Positions 21,709-33,345 of a stretch of DNA of 64,000 bases are shown here, in pieces. A program made the translations under genes and the position numbers. The notes under the pieces are model-generated. The model saw only the letters and a list, made by a program, of their open reading frames with translations. It was not told where the DNA came from and made no database searches. Numbering within the stretch: position 1 is the stretch's first letter; each line of letters opens with the position of its first letter. Location: the NCBI GenBank assembly GCA_009667805.1, contig CM019070.1, positions 55,661,735-55,725,734 of the forward strand, given 5' to 3'. This DNA comes from Leptobrachium leishanense. Its lineage: Eukaryota; Chordata; Amphibia; Anura; Megophryidae.

Positions 21709-22899
21709 TGCTGGGGGAGTGGCAGAAAAATTCCACTAACTGGAACTCTTACCATTAGCATAATAGCAAAGCACTGCTTCTACTGCAAGTTAGGTTATGG
21801 CATTTCAATAGAAAGAGCAAATACCAGACCTCACACCATTTGAGAGGTATGAGATCAGAATGGGGTGGGTTATGTCTAGAATGCCAGTGACGTGCCATGT
21901 CAATAACCATACCCAAAATAGTGGACATCTCGGGAAATGGGATGTCAGTTCCCTAGACATCAATGAAATTATGCAGCCCCCATACACACACAAAGGGCCA
22001 AACCCACACAGATTTGGCAGGTTATTGAATGGAGTTGTAATCTTACCATTGAAGACCCTTTTTAAGAAAACTATATCATTCTGAAATGACATGGGCTGCA
22101 GAGACATGGTCCATGCACTATATACCACTAACAAGCCAAAATTCTTAGGTTGCCTTAATTGTCCTTTTTCTCCCAGAAGCATACTTCCATTCATGGCAAG
22201 AGTAGAGGCAACTTAAAAATAAGATTTGAATGTGGTACGTTGGAAACCATGGGTTTCTACCTCCTCTATATTGAACCCAGCATGTTGAAAGTTCTGAATA
22301 CATCAGTTATATGTGGTCAAACTGAGGACTCATCCTTAGAACTAGTTGTATTGTCAACGTGAATTACAAAACCAAAAAGATCATTTATTTTGCAGGGCGG
22401 TAAACATTTAAGTAGGTAAAGTAAAACGAAGCTTCAGCGTTTCTTGAGGCTTGAGCATAAATACATTTTCAAGCCTGGAGCTCATCACCATCTCGGGATT
22501 GTCACCTTCCTTTGAAACAGTCAAATACATGCAAATAAAAACAAAGTCAACTGATACAATTATTGCTTTTATTTCCATGCAATGGATTATTCCACAGTGC
22601 TGAATTATATATGATGTGTAGAAAGAAGTACAATAAGATGCGCGCAAGCTATGCCGTACGCCATTACCTATACCGACAGTGGCTTTCTGTAAAACTGGGC
22701 CAATATGGAAAGTCAACACTGTATTATGTTTAATTAGGTGCAGTTTATATAATGAGGTGTTCAGTTCTAATGGAAAAGCACGCTGTGAGCAACACATCTG
22801 CAGAAATAACTATTACAATCAGCATTGCAGAGACCCGTGGAACTGCAAATTACACTTACTTATCTAGAAATAAATTACATCCCAATGCCTTCATAAAAC
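21709..22899. other. no gene seen; unique non-coding DNA
   Basis: No repeat or gene recognised. Frames at 21805-22194 and 22408-22797 (minus) show no family motif. Confidence 0.35.
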
Positions 22900-23620
22900 T
22901 CATTAATTAATTCCACCAGCATAAAGGTCTTTTTCTTAATTTCATGTTCCATTAGCATAATAAACACAATTTGTGTTACAGCAGTATGATCACTTTAATG
23001 GGCTGTATTTATTTTAGTTCTTTATTTAAAGCCTCTATGATGTACCGAGTACCATAAATATGGTTTGGTCATTTATTTAAAAGTAACATTATAAACAATG
23101 AGTTCTGTCGTTTCCGCTTTTTTTTTTTCCTCCCTTTATCGTCTCAATCTGCCATGCAGTTTCATCATGGAAAACTTCAATTATATCTTCATTTTAACAA
23201 AAGAGCACAAAAATAATCCCTGAACTATTGCAAATGGATTGTAATGCACAAAAGAGAGTAATTGCATGACAACAATCTGCTTTTTTTTTTTTCCGTATCA
23301 GCATTCAGAGAGATCACAGTGCTCCCTTTTAATGCTTTGCAATGCTATGTGAAATGTATGGAGTGATTTCATTAATGAGTATTCAGCTTCAGCGCTGTCA
23401 AGACCCAACCTTGACCCATCACACTAATGAGTTGATTGAATACAATCAACAAAGCTATTAATTCACGGCCAGAGTAGGTGAAAACATGTGTGGGCAGGTC
23501 AACAGAACCCATTCTTATTAGATAAATTAGTTAACAGAATCATTGTAACAAGAATGGCATCTTGATTAGTGTGAGAACCATTTACTGATCGTAAAATAGC
23601 AAGCATTTTGTTATGGAACA
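22900..23620. other. candidate conserved non-coding element cluster
   Basis: Repeat-free sequence with many homeodomain-type TAAT/ATTA cores, for example cattaatgagtattcagc, cactaatgagttgatt and gctattaattcacgg. Pyrimidine tracts at 23119 and 23281 separate the blocks. There is no open frame of note. Function as an enhancer of a distant gene is an inference. Confidence 0.35.
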
Positions 23621-24159
23621 TTATTCTATGTAATTTTGAAATCAAGTAATCAAGGAAGGACATTGACTCGAAAACACATGAGCAGGGATTGTTGCCGGGG
23701 GTTGTAACGCATTACCTGCATTTCTTTCAATGTGGTCCCTTACATGGAAGACATATAGAGGTCATCTTCTTTCTTAGATCTCTCTCTGCCCAGAAAAAGA
23801 TAAAAAAAATATAGAAAAGGATAGGGGACTGTTAATTGATGCAGGTCATGAAGGAAATGGAATTGAACAGCCATGTAAGACTTGACGTGCACTACTTTGA
23901 GTTCAGGAATAGATTTGTGAAAATGGAGAGCATTTATTTTAATAATAGTATATTTTAGGGTAGAGTGGGAGCTCTCATTGAGTTTTGAATGATTCATCTG
24001 AAAACTGGTATAAGGTTGTAAATGGAATATGGTCTGGTCACTGTGAAGCTTCTCCTGCAGCTTTTTCATTTTTTGAAACACTGGTCTCCTTACACATCTA
24101 ATATTGCTATAGGAAGGACATGCGCAATACTGAGGGAACATGTTGTCACACGGACAAGA

Positions 24160-24812
24160 ACTGTTACAACTCCCCTCTCCACAGGAAATCAATAGATGGA
24201 CCAGGCTCTCAAGCAGAGGCAAGCTGGGAGCTCTTACTATTCAGGACAAAAATCCCTCACATGTCGTTTCAGCCCTTATCAGGAGCTGTTTTCAAGTCTT
24301 GAAGGAGCTGCAGATGGGTATGAACAGGGTCTATTAGGAAAATTAGGCAGTTGCCAAGGGCGCCATTAGGAGGGGGGCTCCCTGAGCTTATATAATGGCT
24401 GGCAATGTGGCAGAAGTTATGTTCTGCCTGTGTAGCGCTGCCACAGAGCTTGCAGAGGTACCCTGCTGCCGTTAGCCCAATGCAAGTAATAGCCTGATGG
24501 TAAGTGCTCTCTGTCTGCAAGGTGGGGGAGAAAGACATTAGGAGGTTAGGGAAATAGCTGTGTGAGTGGGAAGAGATCAGCAGCGAAACATTAAAGGTGG
24601 ATGAAATGAGAGACAGAAATTATAAGAGTATGAGAAGCATATGGGGAACAGAGACAAAGTTTGGTGACGAAACACTAAGGTGTAGGGGATGACAAAATGT
24701 TTTATGCTTAGGGTGGAATGAAGGCATTCTTGTCTTGATTTAAAGAAGCTTCCAGCTTGCCTCTGTTTGAGTGTGAGGTCCATCTATTGCTTTTCTGTCT
24801 CCATTACAACAA
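24160..24812. repeat. inverted pair with Penelope-like tail motif
   Basis: The segment at 24745-24812 (cagcttgcctctgtttgag, ggtccatctattg) is the inverse of 24160-24235, about 85% over 46 bases by eye. Inside the left part, minus strand 24260-24286 reads CTCCTGATAAGGGCTGAAACG, close to a hammerhead-like core with one core G replaced by A. A fragment gcagttgccaagggcgcc at 24350 looks like an old hAT-type end. Confidence 0.45.
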
Positions 24813-25590
24813 CAGCGATTCTCGGAGGTGTTTGCAACTTCGGCCAAGCCCATGGCTTATTGAATAATGTTTTATTTTTCTCAATGAATTGAGGTCAGTG
24901 AATCAAATTACTAGTCAGTGTCCAAATGGATAAGTCAGAAGAGAATAATCATAATTTATCAATTTGCACACCAGCAGATCAACATAACGAAATATGCCCT
25001 CACTCACTGGGAGAGTTACAGAACACATTTATCCAGAGATACAGTAAAAAATTATTCAGAATCCAATAAAATTTAATTTTGTAATCACATACAGGGTAAT
25101 TTTCCATGGTTCTTATTGTTCATGGTTCATGGTTTACAGAGGAAGCCCTACAGAGGCTTTTATAACATGCTCCACAGGACACAGATGATATTTCAAGTGA
25201 GCTATAAATCACTTAGGGGCAGATGTACTTTTCTGATGATTTGCAATTTCTAAATCCCGGTACAGTAAGTAATATTTGCATTGTTTGTCAGCATTTAAAA
25301 AATATGATTTTATTTACATTGAGGACTTATTTACCTCCTTTGGGAATGTCTGCTAATATTTCCCTAGATGGGTTATTTCAGACACCTGGGAGCAGCTGCT
25401 GTTATCTTCTATTCCTGTGTGCTTGATAATGATTACAGTTAAAATAAAGCATAGAAGATAATGGTGGCACAGTTTTAAGCAAAATGTACATATACATTAA
25501 ATTTTAAATGGCAACATACCATCCGATTGATAAATGCAGAATCTTATAATGGGTGGGTGCCAGCAGATGCCCAGAGTGGCCGGATCCAAC
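24813..25590. other. no gene seen
   Basis: Unique AT-rich DNA with a local duplication of catggttcttattgttcatg-like text near 25107-25140. Confidence 0.35.
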
Positions 25591-25599
25591 TAGTACTTG

Positions 25600-25760
25600 T
25601 CACAAAACAGGAACTCCACCAATTCTAGAGCAGAGCAACTTTATTGGACAATTATCGGGGACAACGATTTGACTTGACAAAGTCAAAACGTTGTTTCCAA
25701 TGATTCTCCAATAACGTTGCTCTACATAAGAAGTGTTGGAGTGCCCGTGTCTTTTTTGGT
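25600..25760 (+). mobile_element. Penelope-like tail (degenerate)
   Basis: It contains gacttgacaaagtcaaaacg, in which the stem loop has collapsed, followed by gttgtttccaatgattctcc. Flanking inverse words gcaactttattggac and ccaataacgttgctc form a larger palindrome across 25628-25727. There is no coding sequence. Confidence 0.4.
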
Positions 25761-26178
25761 TTACCAAAATATAGAAGTGCCTAAGGTAGCCTGCCTGTCA
25801 TTTTATTATGTGAGGCGCCACCTTCAGGTTTCCTACTGGACAGACCATAATAACAGGACCCAACACTCTTGTTGAACTTGTCACATTCATTTATCTATGG
25901 TCTGGAGAGACCTAAACCATACCCATTTAAAGTGAAGCTCATTGATAATTGTGCTATAGCGTTTCCTTCGGATGGAAAATCATGCTCTAGCAGAAAACCT
26001 GAAAGTTCCTGTACATTTGAGAAAGGCTCCTACTGAGGTTGAAGCATCGGGTATGTCCAGGGCCGGTCCGACAATGGTGCAGAGCGGAGCAGCGGTGCCA
26101 GGTGGCAGAAATTCGGGGGCGGCAAATTTCAGCCACCGGCACCGCTGCTGCTCTGCACTATTTTTTTATCGGCACAGC

Positions 26179-26405
26179 GGCAGATCCTGCGGTCGCCACG
26201 TTCGTTCCTTCAACGAGTGGCAGCCTGCATGAGTATCTGCCGCTCGCCTGAGATTCATCCTCGAGCCTGCCACGATCGAGATCACGTGAACTCCGCGTTC
26301 TCGCGAGATAGCGGCAGGCTGGAGGGTGGATCCCAGGTGAGCGGCAGATACTCATGCAGGCTGCCGCTCGTTGAAGGAACGAACGCTGCGGACGCAGGAT
26401 CTGCC
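26179..26405. repeat. 227-bp palindrome
   Basis: Arms 26179-26271 and 26313-26405 are 93 bases each and about 90% complementary, for example cgttccttcaacgag/ctcgttgaaggaacg and gcctgcatgagtatctgccg with its inverse. The centre is 41 bases with CpG-rich tcgcgaga. It lies directly before minisatellite M3a, the same order as in G2. Confidence 0.85.
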
Positions 26406-26426
26406 CCTCGGAGCCTGGGCCTGTGG

Positions 26427-26662
26427 CAGAGTTGAGCCTGGGGCAAATATATCCATGAGTGAGCCTGGGGACAAATATATCCATGTGTGGGCCTGGGGGC
26501 AAATATATCCATGAGTGAGCCTGGGGGCAAAAATATCCATGAGTGAGCCTGGGGCAAAAATATCCATGAGTGAGCCTGGGGAAAATATATCCATGTGTGA
26601 GCCTGGGGGCAAATATATCCATAAGTGAGCCTGGGGGCAAATATATCCATGAGTGAGCCTGT
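26427..26662. repeat. minisatellite M3a, ~28-bp unit
   Basis: About eight units of gagcctgggggcaaatatat plus ccatgagt, 27-29 bp long. The core is shared with M1 and M2. Confidence 0.9.
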
Positions 26663-26852
26663 GTATGTGATGCTGGGCACTGCTGGGTATGTGACGCTGG
26701 GCTCTGCTGGGTATGTGATGCTGGGCACTGCTGGGTATGTGACGCTGGTCTCTGCTGGGCATGTGAAGCCGGGCACTGCTGGGTATGTGACACTGGGCAA
26801 TGCTGGGTATGTGACACTGGGCACTGCTGGGTATGTGACGCTGGGCTCAGTT
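26663..26852. repeat. minisatellite M3b, 24-bp unit
   Basis: About eight units of gctgggcactgctgggtatg plus tgac. It is distinct from M3a but directly adjoins it; the last M3a unit runs into it. The 24-bp length keeps frames open on both strands. Confidence 0.9.
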
Positions 26853-27297
26853 ATATACACTTCACATTACTGTATCACAGAGCTCCACAGCAATAAAATT
26901 CTAATGTACGGTGTGTATGAGTGTTTGAATTTTATTGCTGTGGCGCTTGTGTTGCTTTGCAGTTCTGTGGTTCCAAATTTGCGAGCTAGCAGAAGGATCA
27001 TGCTTCACTCCATGGAGTCAAGGAACTATGGGCTCCAGGAGCTGATACCAGCAGCGACCACTTTGTAACTATCACATGACAGCAGACAAGTGTTGGGGGC
27101 AGTGACGTCTGACTAGAGGGCCTTCTCTAATTAATAGCACTCCAGGACTTTGCTAGGTAGCACACTGATACCTTATGATGGCGGCACCCCTGGTGTACCG
27201 CCCCAGATCTGCCTGAGCCTGACTTTTAAATGCAGGTGAACATAGCAAGTGCAGGGGACTGCCTCCAGAAAGCACAAGTATTTGGGCAAGATTTTCA

Positions 27298-27400
27298 TCA
27301 GAAATTTCAATACAATTATGTCCTGGGTGGCGAGTATGTTCCGCTAGGTGTCTTGCCCAAGGACACTTACTGGATTTGCACCTAGTCCTAGACATCCTAT
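27298..27400 (-). mobile_element. SINE fragment (same family as 10718-10915), reverse
   Basis: The text caattatgtcctgggtggcg and gtcttgcccaaggacactta is the inverse of the SINE body at 10795-10860. The tRNA-like head is absent. Confidence 0.55.
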
Positions 27401-27440
27401 CAGGAATGAGCAAAGGAGCTGTAGGATGAACCATCCTTAA

Positions 27441-27862
27441 CCCCTTCACTACTAAGTGAGTTTCCAAAAAAGCACGGTCAGAAACCAGTGTTTTCTTGTA
27501 AAATTATTTAAAATTAATTATTCATTAATAAATAGTTATTACTGTCAATAACTTATTTGGCAGTAGATGGCGCCATCTACTGCCAAATTGAGTTGCAGAG
27601 GTTTGAGATCTATGTTTTCTTCCCTGCATCAGCTGCTGACAGCTACTGAAAGCCCAATATTTCAGAGCTTTCAGCAGCTGATTTTACAGTTTAAGCTCTT
27701 TGTGCATTATGCCTACAGGGCTAAAACTTTGGGGTCACCTCCTGCAGCTGAAAAACAAAAGAAATTAATTTGCTTTTGGGCCGCAGATCAGCATATCGAG
27801 ATATCGGGGCACCAGATGGTACCGTTGAAGCCCAAGATATCTCGATATCGGTAGTGAAGAGG
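27441..27862 (+). mobile_element. Family B TTAA MITE, full length
   Basis: TTAA at 27437-27440 and a decayed TTGA at 27863-27866 flank ccccttcactacta and ggtagtgaagagg. Contains ggcagtagatggcgcc, ctgcatcagctgctg and cattatgcctacaggg, shared with 16304-16771 and inverted at 5858-6240. Confidence 0.7.
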
Positions 27863-28077
27863 TTGAACATGTTTATGATATAATTTATAGCAGTTAATGT
27901 GACAAATAAGGGGTTATTCATGTAAGTACACTTGTTTCAAAGATGTGTTCATAGTTGCAAAGAACAATAAAAATCACTGTTATTTGCAAGTGTGGTGATC
28001 TTCCGGGATTCTCCTTTGCGTTGTTCCACCAATGTTTGCAACACTGGTGAACATAATTTGCCTGTTTTAAAGTGGAA

Positions 28078-28796
28078 GGGCCCTATTACAATCTTCATGC
28101 ATACGTTTGCGCATGCAAAAACGCATTAACGCGAGTAGCAAAACCATTTGCGCTGAACGTCGTATTACAATGTCAGCGCAACAAACGCGCATATACGTCT
28201 ACTGCAGGTGAACCTGAGGGAACGCTGCTTGAGCTTACTGTACCTCTCGCGTCCTATACTTAACATTGTGAGCTCAAATGCGCGTGTGCGCTGCTACGCG
28301 AATGGTATTACAATCTATGTGCAGTTTGTAACGCACAGGCTTTGCGCGCATAATTTTAGCAACTCCTGAAAGCTGGTGTTAACGACAAATTCTATCAACC
28401 TGGCCGAAACCAAATACACCAGCCCAAAAAAAACGCAGCAAAGTATAGTTACACATTCTATACATACCAAACCAATAAATTTGAGAAGTTGTGCATGCTT
28501 ATTTTATTGATGCAGCATATATACGCAGATTGACTTTGACAGGCGCAAAAACTTAAGATGAGACAATTGTGGTTCTTAATTCTGATTGGCTGAATCGCGT
28601 GAAAAAACGGTCCGCATATACTGATTTCTGCGGGCAACGTTGTGCGCGTCCGTTTTACGCGTGTTATTTTTTGACGGATGAAAAAATGCGCAAAGATTGT
28701 AATTCCAGTGCTGATTTACGCGCGTTAACGTTTAACGTTTGCGCAAAAATTCACGCGTTGCGTGTGCGTTTTTGCATGAAGAATGTAATAGGGCCC
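28078..28796. mobile_element. Family F palindromic DNA element, full length
   Basis: Ends gggccctattacaatcttca and tgaagaatgtaatagggccc are inverse repeats continuing through tgcaaaaacgc/gcgtttttgca, about 45 bp. GAA lies immediately outside both ends, a possible 3-bp duplication. The interior is very rich in gcg/cgcg words for this AT-rich region. It is non-coding; class uncertain, Harbinger-like at best. Confidence 0.65.
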
Positions 28797-28799
28797 GAA

Positions 28800-29340
28800 A
28801 TCTGTATTGAAATACAATTGAAAACAATGCTGGAAACTTCAACTGAAACAACGGGGAAAACGACTATGAAATCTGCATTGAACGACTTCAGGAGGAGCTA
28901 CGGTGGAAACCGAGCTAAGCGCTATAAAGTATACTGCGACCTTCGATGGAAGCTTCCCAAGTTGGGAATTCTCTGAAGTTTAACAGTAGTTGCTCCACTG
29001 TCATTCGCTGAAGTAAATCCAGCTTTATTAAAATAATACAACAGTCCTTAACCTATAACCCCTATATTAACTATTCGGAGTTCTGAATGTTCTCTGTAAA
29101 CCAGGGAAAGGTGAGAAAATATGAAAAATAATAAGAAATCGATCCACTCAGTGGACACATTCAAGAATTGGCAGATACCTGACATGTAAAAGCAGTGGAA
29201 ACCAAATCTGAGTTCTGCTTGGTGGAAAACTCCAAGCTTAAAAATTTCTATTCTGAGTACGGATGAGCCTTCCATTTTTTGGTAAGGGTTTCTCCCTCTT
29301 CCCGGAATCTGTTCACATTCAGTATAGGTCTTTGTGACGC
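28800..29340. other. no gene seen
   Basis: Unique sequence between two DNA elements, without repeat termini. Confidence 0.35.
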
Positions 29341-29343
29341 TTT

Positions 29344-29755
29344 TAGGGTTATTCAGGGATAACCCCTTCCGTTCATCGCACTTCGGCGAGTTCAATTCAC
29401 CGACCCTGTGGTGAATTCAGCATTCATCTCAGGACTCACAAAGTACGGCGAATAAACCCGCCGAATGCATCGGAAAAATCGCCTGCAAAACCGCCGAATC
29501 GAATCGGAAAACCGCTGAACGAATCAAAAAACTGCCAAAAAAGACGCGGAGTCGATCCGAAAAACCGCCGAATGCAATTGATCTGAAAAAAAGCCAACGA
29601 ACCGCCAAGCAGACCGTCAACCAGCCACCGCAAAAAGCCGTCGAACAGGGGTAAAAAACCAAACATAACACAGCAACTAAATAAAATAAATACTGCATGA
29701 AAATGCATGGAAGTAATATATAAGGCCCTATGAATAATAATAAAAGGTCTGTTAC
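29344..29755 (+). mobile_element. Family D DNA element, 5' half only
   Basis: It starts agggttattcaggga and runs through gccgaa-rich text to ggccctatgaataataat, the point where the 3291-3743 half begins. The right half is absent. The minus frames of about 100 codons here are composition artefacts. Confidence 0.55.
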
Positions 29756-29759
29756 CTAA

Positions 29760-31226
29760 CATTCAGAGTGCTTTGAAATATCCCGCATATTCTTTTGCAT
29801 GTCCTCTTATTACACATTACACACCCGTGGAGGGCTTTCTTCTGAAATTTTGTGTATCAGTTTCGGGTGCCTTCTTGGGGTATCAGGCACATCTCCAACT
29901 CCAGGGCGGCACACAAAGGATTGAGGAAAGATTCTCCCTGGAGAAACAAACTATTAGAAATAATCTTTTCTAGCACTAAACTACTCGTGGTTTCTTGATT
30001 CCCCGAAAGGACACATCTTGATTGCTTGTGCAACATTGGGTATATATATTTATTACTGTTTCCAAAAAAGAATTTAATCATTCAGAATGAAGGGTGGTGA
30101 TTTATACACTTGGATTTCTCAAAGTGTTCCTGTATTGACCATTTCCCTTTGTGATTTCTAGCAAATACACAGTGTACATCTATAACTTGCCCAACAGAGG
30201 GAGAGCATTCACTGTAAAACAGTGAATCAGGTAACCGCTGCTCTGTGCAAGAGAATAAAGCAAATCAATATGTATACATGAGCCAGAAACCTGTATCAGA
30301 AACCAGGGGTTAAGGTATTATTAACTTATACAGATATTATGCAGCTATTAAGTTATTGTAATTTAAAAAAAAACTGTATTTAATTAGTATTTGCAATATA
30401 TAATCATTTCTTTAACCTCTGAATGGTGCTTATTCTATAGGCTGCACCTTTCTTTTGTGAAATTACTTTTCTCCCCCACCACTCTTGCTTTTCTGTCTCA
30501 CATCAGCTCATCACTCGTTACTCTCTTGCCTTTTAAGTGAACGTTCATTTTAGCACATCTTGTGCCCTATCTCTGTCATGCTTCTATCTGTTCCTATATT
30601 TCCAATGTTGTTTTCTCTGCTGCTCGCCTTCTTTATCCCCTTCTATTACTTCCCCACATGTCCAATAACTACAACTATGAGGACGTGTCACTTATTTCAT
30701 AGCCTGACAAACTATATTTAGAAATTCTTCCCAATCACACTTCAGTGTCACAGACTTGCCAACTCGCAGAGTGATTTTCCTTCATCCCTCCCAACCATCT
30801 GGAAGCCTTATGTTGTCACTCGGTTTTCGGAAGGCCTGAGGCTAAATTCACCATGAGCACCTCTTTTAATGGTGCTCACAGTGCTAAAAAGGTTAAAAAC
30901 ATGGCCTTTAATGCCGTAGGTGAGCATCAAAGACACACCCCTTTCTGGGACATGCATGAACACACCTGATTGGCTGCTACGCAGGGCAGATGGCCACCAT
31001 GCCGCTTAAGTGCACATGAGACATGCCCTTGTGGGGGCGTAGCTGTGCCAGCGGTAACGGGAATTATGTCATAGCTATGCATCCTTGGCAGTCACGCCCC
31101 CTGTCATCCAAACCAAGTCCTACCAACTTGGCACATCTGGCGTCACTGTATTTGTCATACTATATACAACAGGATGAGAGATTGCCTCTGGACAGCCATG
31201 TATGGGCTTGCTCTGATGTTAACTAT
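29760..31226. other. no gene seen; unique non-coding DNA
   Basis: No recognised repeat up to about 30820. The segment 30900-31100 is GC-richer (tgattggctgctacgcaggg) and may be an old element, but termini are not visible. Confidence 0.35.
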
Positions 31227-31230
31227 TTAA

Positions 31231-33341
31231 CCATTTGGGTGCTAAGGACGTGCTCAGCACGTCCAGCCAAGTGGTTCTCCTGTGCTATGGATGCGCTGAG
31301 CGCATCCTTTTGCATCCTTTTGCTGATGACACAAAGATTTGCAACAGGGTTGACGTTCCTGGAGGGATCAGCCAAATGACAAATGATTTAGGTAAACTAA
31401 AAAAATAGTCAGAGCTGTGGCAATTGAGTTTTAATGTGGATAAGTGCAAGATAATGCACCTGGGACGTAAAAACCCAAGGGCTGAATATGGAATATTTGA
31501 TACAGTCCTAACCTCAACATCTGAGGAAAGGGATTTAGGGGTTATTATTGCAGAGGATCTAAGGGTAAGTAGTCAATGTAATAGAGCAGCAGGAAATGCT
31601 AGCAGAATGCTTGGTTGTGTAGGGAGAGGTATTAGCAGTAGGAAAAGGGAAGTGCTCATGCCACTGTACAGAGCACTGGTGAGACCTCACTTGGAGTACT
31701 GTGTGCAGTACTGGAGACCGTATCTCCAGAAGGATATAGACATCTTAGAGAGAGTTCAGAGAAGGGCTACTAAAATGGTGTACGGCTTGAAGGAGAAAAG
31801 TTACCAGGAAAGGTTTAATGATCTTAACATGTACAGCTTGGAAAAAAGACGAGACAGAGGAGATATGATAGAAACATTTAAATACGTAAAGGGAATCCAC
31901 AAGGTAGAGGAAGGGAGTATATTTAAAAGGAAACAAAGTAGCAAAACAAGAGGACATAGTCTTAGATTAGAGGGGCAAAGGTTTAAAAGTAACATCAGGA
32001 AGCATTATTTTACTGAGAGGGTGGTGGATACATGGAACAGCCTTCCAGTAGAAGTGGTAGAGGCCAAAACAGTAATTGAATTTAAGCAAGCATGGGATAG
32101 GCATAAGGCTATCCTAAACAAAAGATAAATTTAGGTAAAGTATCCATGTAATTGGGCAGACTAGATGGGCCGAAAGTTCTTATCTGCTGACATTTTCTAT
32201 GTTTCTAGCACAGGAGGCAGCAATCAGCCAGGATTCCGGACGATTGCTGTGCCCCCCGGTGTGGGATGACATCTTGGATGTCAGCCCGGCACTCCAGGAC
32301 CCCGGCGGGGACAATAGATGTCATCGTGCTAGCGCAATGACATCTATTTCAGGCGCCCCCCCCGTGAGTGTGGGAAAGGTGCCTGAAAAAAAGGGGGGAG
32401 GTCCTTTGGACCTCCCTCCCGATTGGCTGGGGTCAGCGGTTAAAGGCAGGCACCGTTTGGAAGGGCACAGCCTGCCCTTCCAACAGTGGCTGGCTTTAAC
32501 TTCTTAGGGGCCGGATCGTGATTCGGCACCGAAAGGCGCCAAATCACGATCCTCTCCCAGAGCTGGTCGACATCTTGGATGTCGGCCAAGCTTCTGGGAT
32601 ATCCCCCTGATGACTGGCGTCATCGTGCATAGCGCGATGACGTACGTTCTGGAGTTAACCCCTAGCTGCCACCATTGGTGGAGATAGGGGGTTCCAATGA
32701 ACCCCCTATCTCCCGATCCGTGGCAGCTAGGGGATAATGTTTGGTATTGTTGGATCGGCCTGAGCATGGCCTTTCCAACGATATCAAGCCTGACCATGTA
32801 AAAAGTTAAGAAAAAAAAAGAAAAAAAATATAAAAAAATAAGTAAATAAAAAGAATAAACTGTTTTTTTTTGTTTTGTTTTTGTTAATGCAGCAATATTG
32901 TTCCCATTTCAATTATAATGTGAACAATGATGCTGCACTAACGATTTTTGTATAGGGTGCGTTTGTTAAAAATCGCGTGATTTTCCCCCCAAAAAATTGT
33001 AACGAGTCCGCATTTCAAATTTTTTTAACCAGCGCAACCCATAGAAAATAAAACCGCAAACGCTCGCATGTTAAAATGTGAAAAAAAAAACACTTTACAC
33101 ATTGTAAATTATTGAAAATTTAAACTTTATTGCATTTTTTGTTATAATATACAGACAGGACATGACGAATACATATAATAATGATATATTATGAATCTGC
33201 TGAGTCTGCCGGAAAGAATGATATATAATATGTCTGGGTCATATAATAAAATATGGCTTCAAACCGCGTTTAAACATGACGAGCTAAACCGGTAAAAATG
33301 ACCTCAGCACACACGCGTGAAATAGCTCAGCAGCGAAAGGG
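31231..33341. mobile_element. TTAA (piggyBac-like) element A, split by a LINE
   Basis: TTAA at 31227-31230 and 33342-33345 flanks ends ccatttgggtgctaag and ctcagcagcgaaaggg, inverse at about 12 of 16 positions. After the LINE the interior has nested palindromes: a gacatcttggatgtc motif near 32270 and 32570, gcgcaatgacatct, and gttccaatgaacccc. These recur in the element at 59439-60575, so both belong to one family. No transposase frame is present. Confidence 0.55.
31319..32190 (+). pseudogene. CR1/L2-like LINE reverse transcriptase, 3' fragment
   Basis: The frame opens with FADDTK at 31319, the catalytic FADD box of non-LTR reverse transcriptases, followed by SFNVDKCKIMHLG, EERDLGVII, LYRALVRPHLEYCVQYW and VQRRATKM, the thumb region order of Jockey-superfamily (CR1/L2-like) elements. 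An in-frame TAG at 31406-31408 splits it; the longer open part is 31424-32128, ending FKQAWDRHKAILNKR. The endonuclease and most of the RT are missing, as in a 5'-truncated insertion. The 3' end gatgggccgaaagttcttat leads to an atgttt-type tail. It sits inside the TTAA element. Catalytically incomplete. Confidence 0.8.
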
Positions 33342-33345
33342 TTAA

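Larger units (their letters stand above)
26058..27192. mobile_element. hAT-like element G3 carrying palindrome and two minisatellites
   Basis: It starts cagggccggtccgac, matching the left end of G1 (caggaccggcccgatg), and shares gcactatttttttatcgg with it. It then has a 227-bp palindrome, two minisatellites and gagctccacagcaataaa shared with G2. A right end at gcggcacccctg (27192) is proposed from its CAGGG inverse, but no clear 8-bp duplication confirms it. No protein is encoded; the long frames here are repeat artefacts. Confidence 0.5.

Noticed and set aside
23740..24222. 160-codon minus frame with cysteines
   Set aside because: Longer than most chance frames here, but I recognise no family. 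The start lies in an inverted repeat and the end is low-complexity. A protein search would decide; any significant match would revive it.
26158..26860. Minus-strand open frames of 136-219 codons and a 147-codon plus frame
   Set aside because: They run through the M3a/M3b minisatellites and the palindrome; the residues simply repeat with the array.
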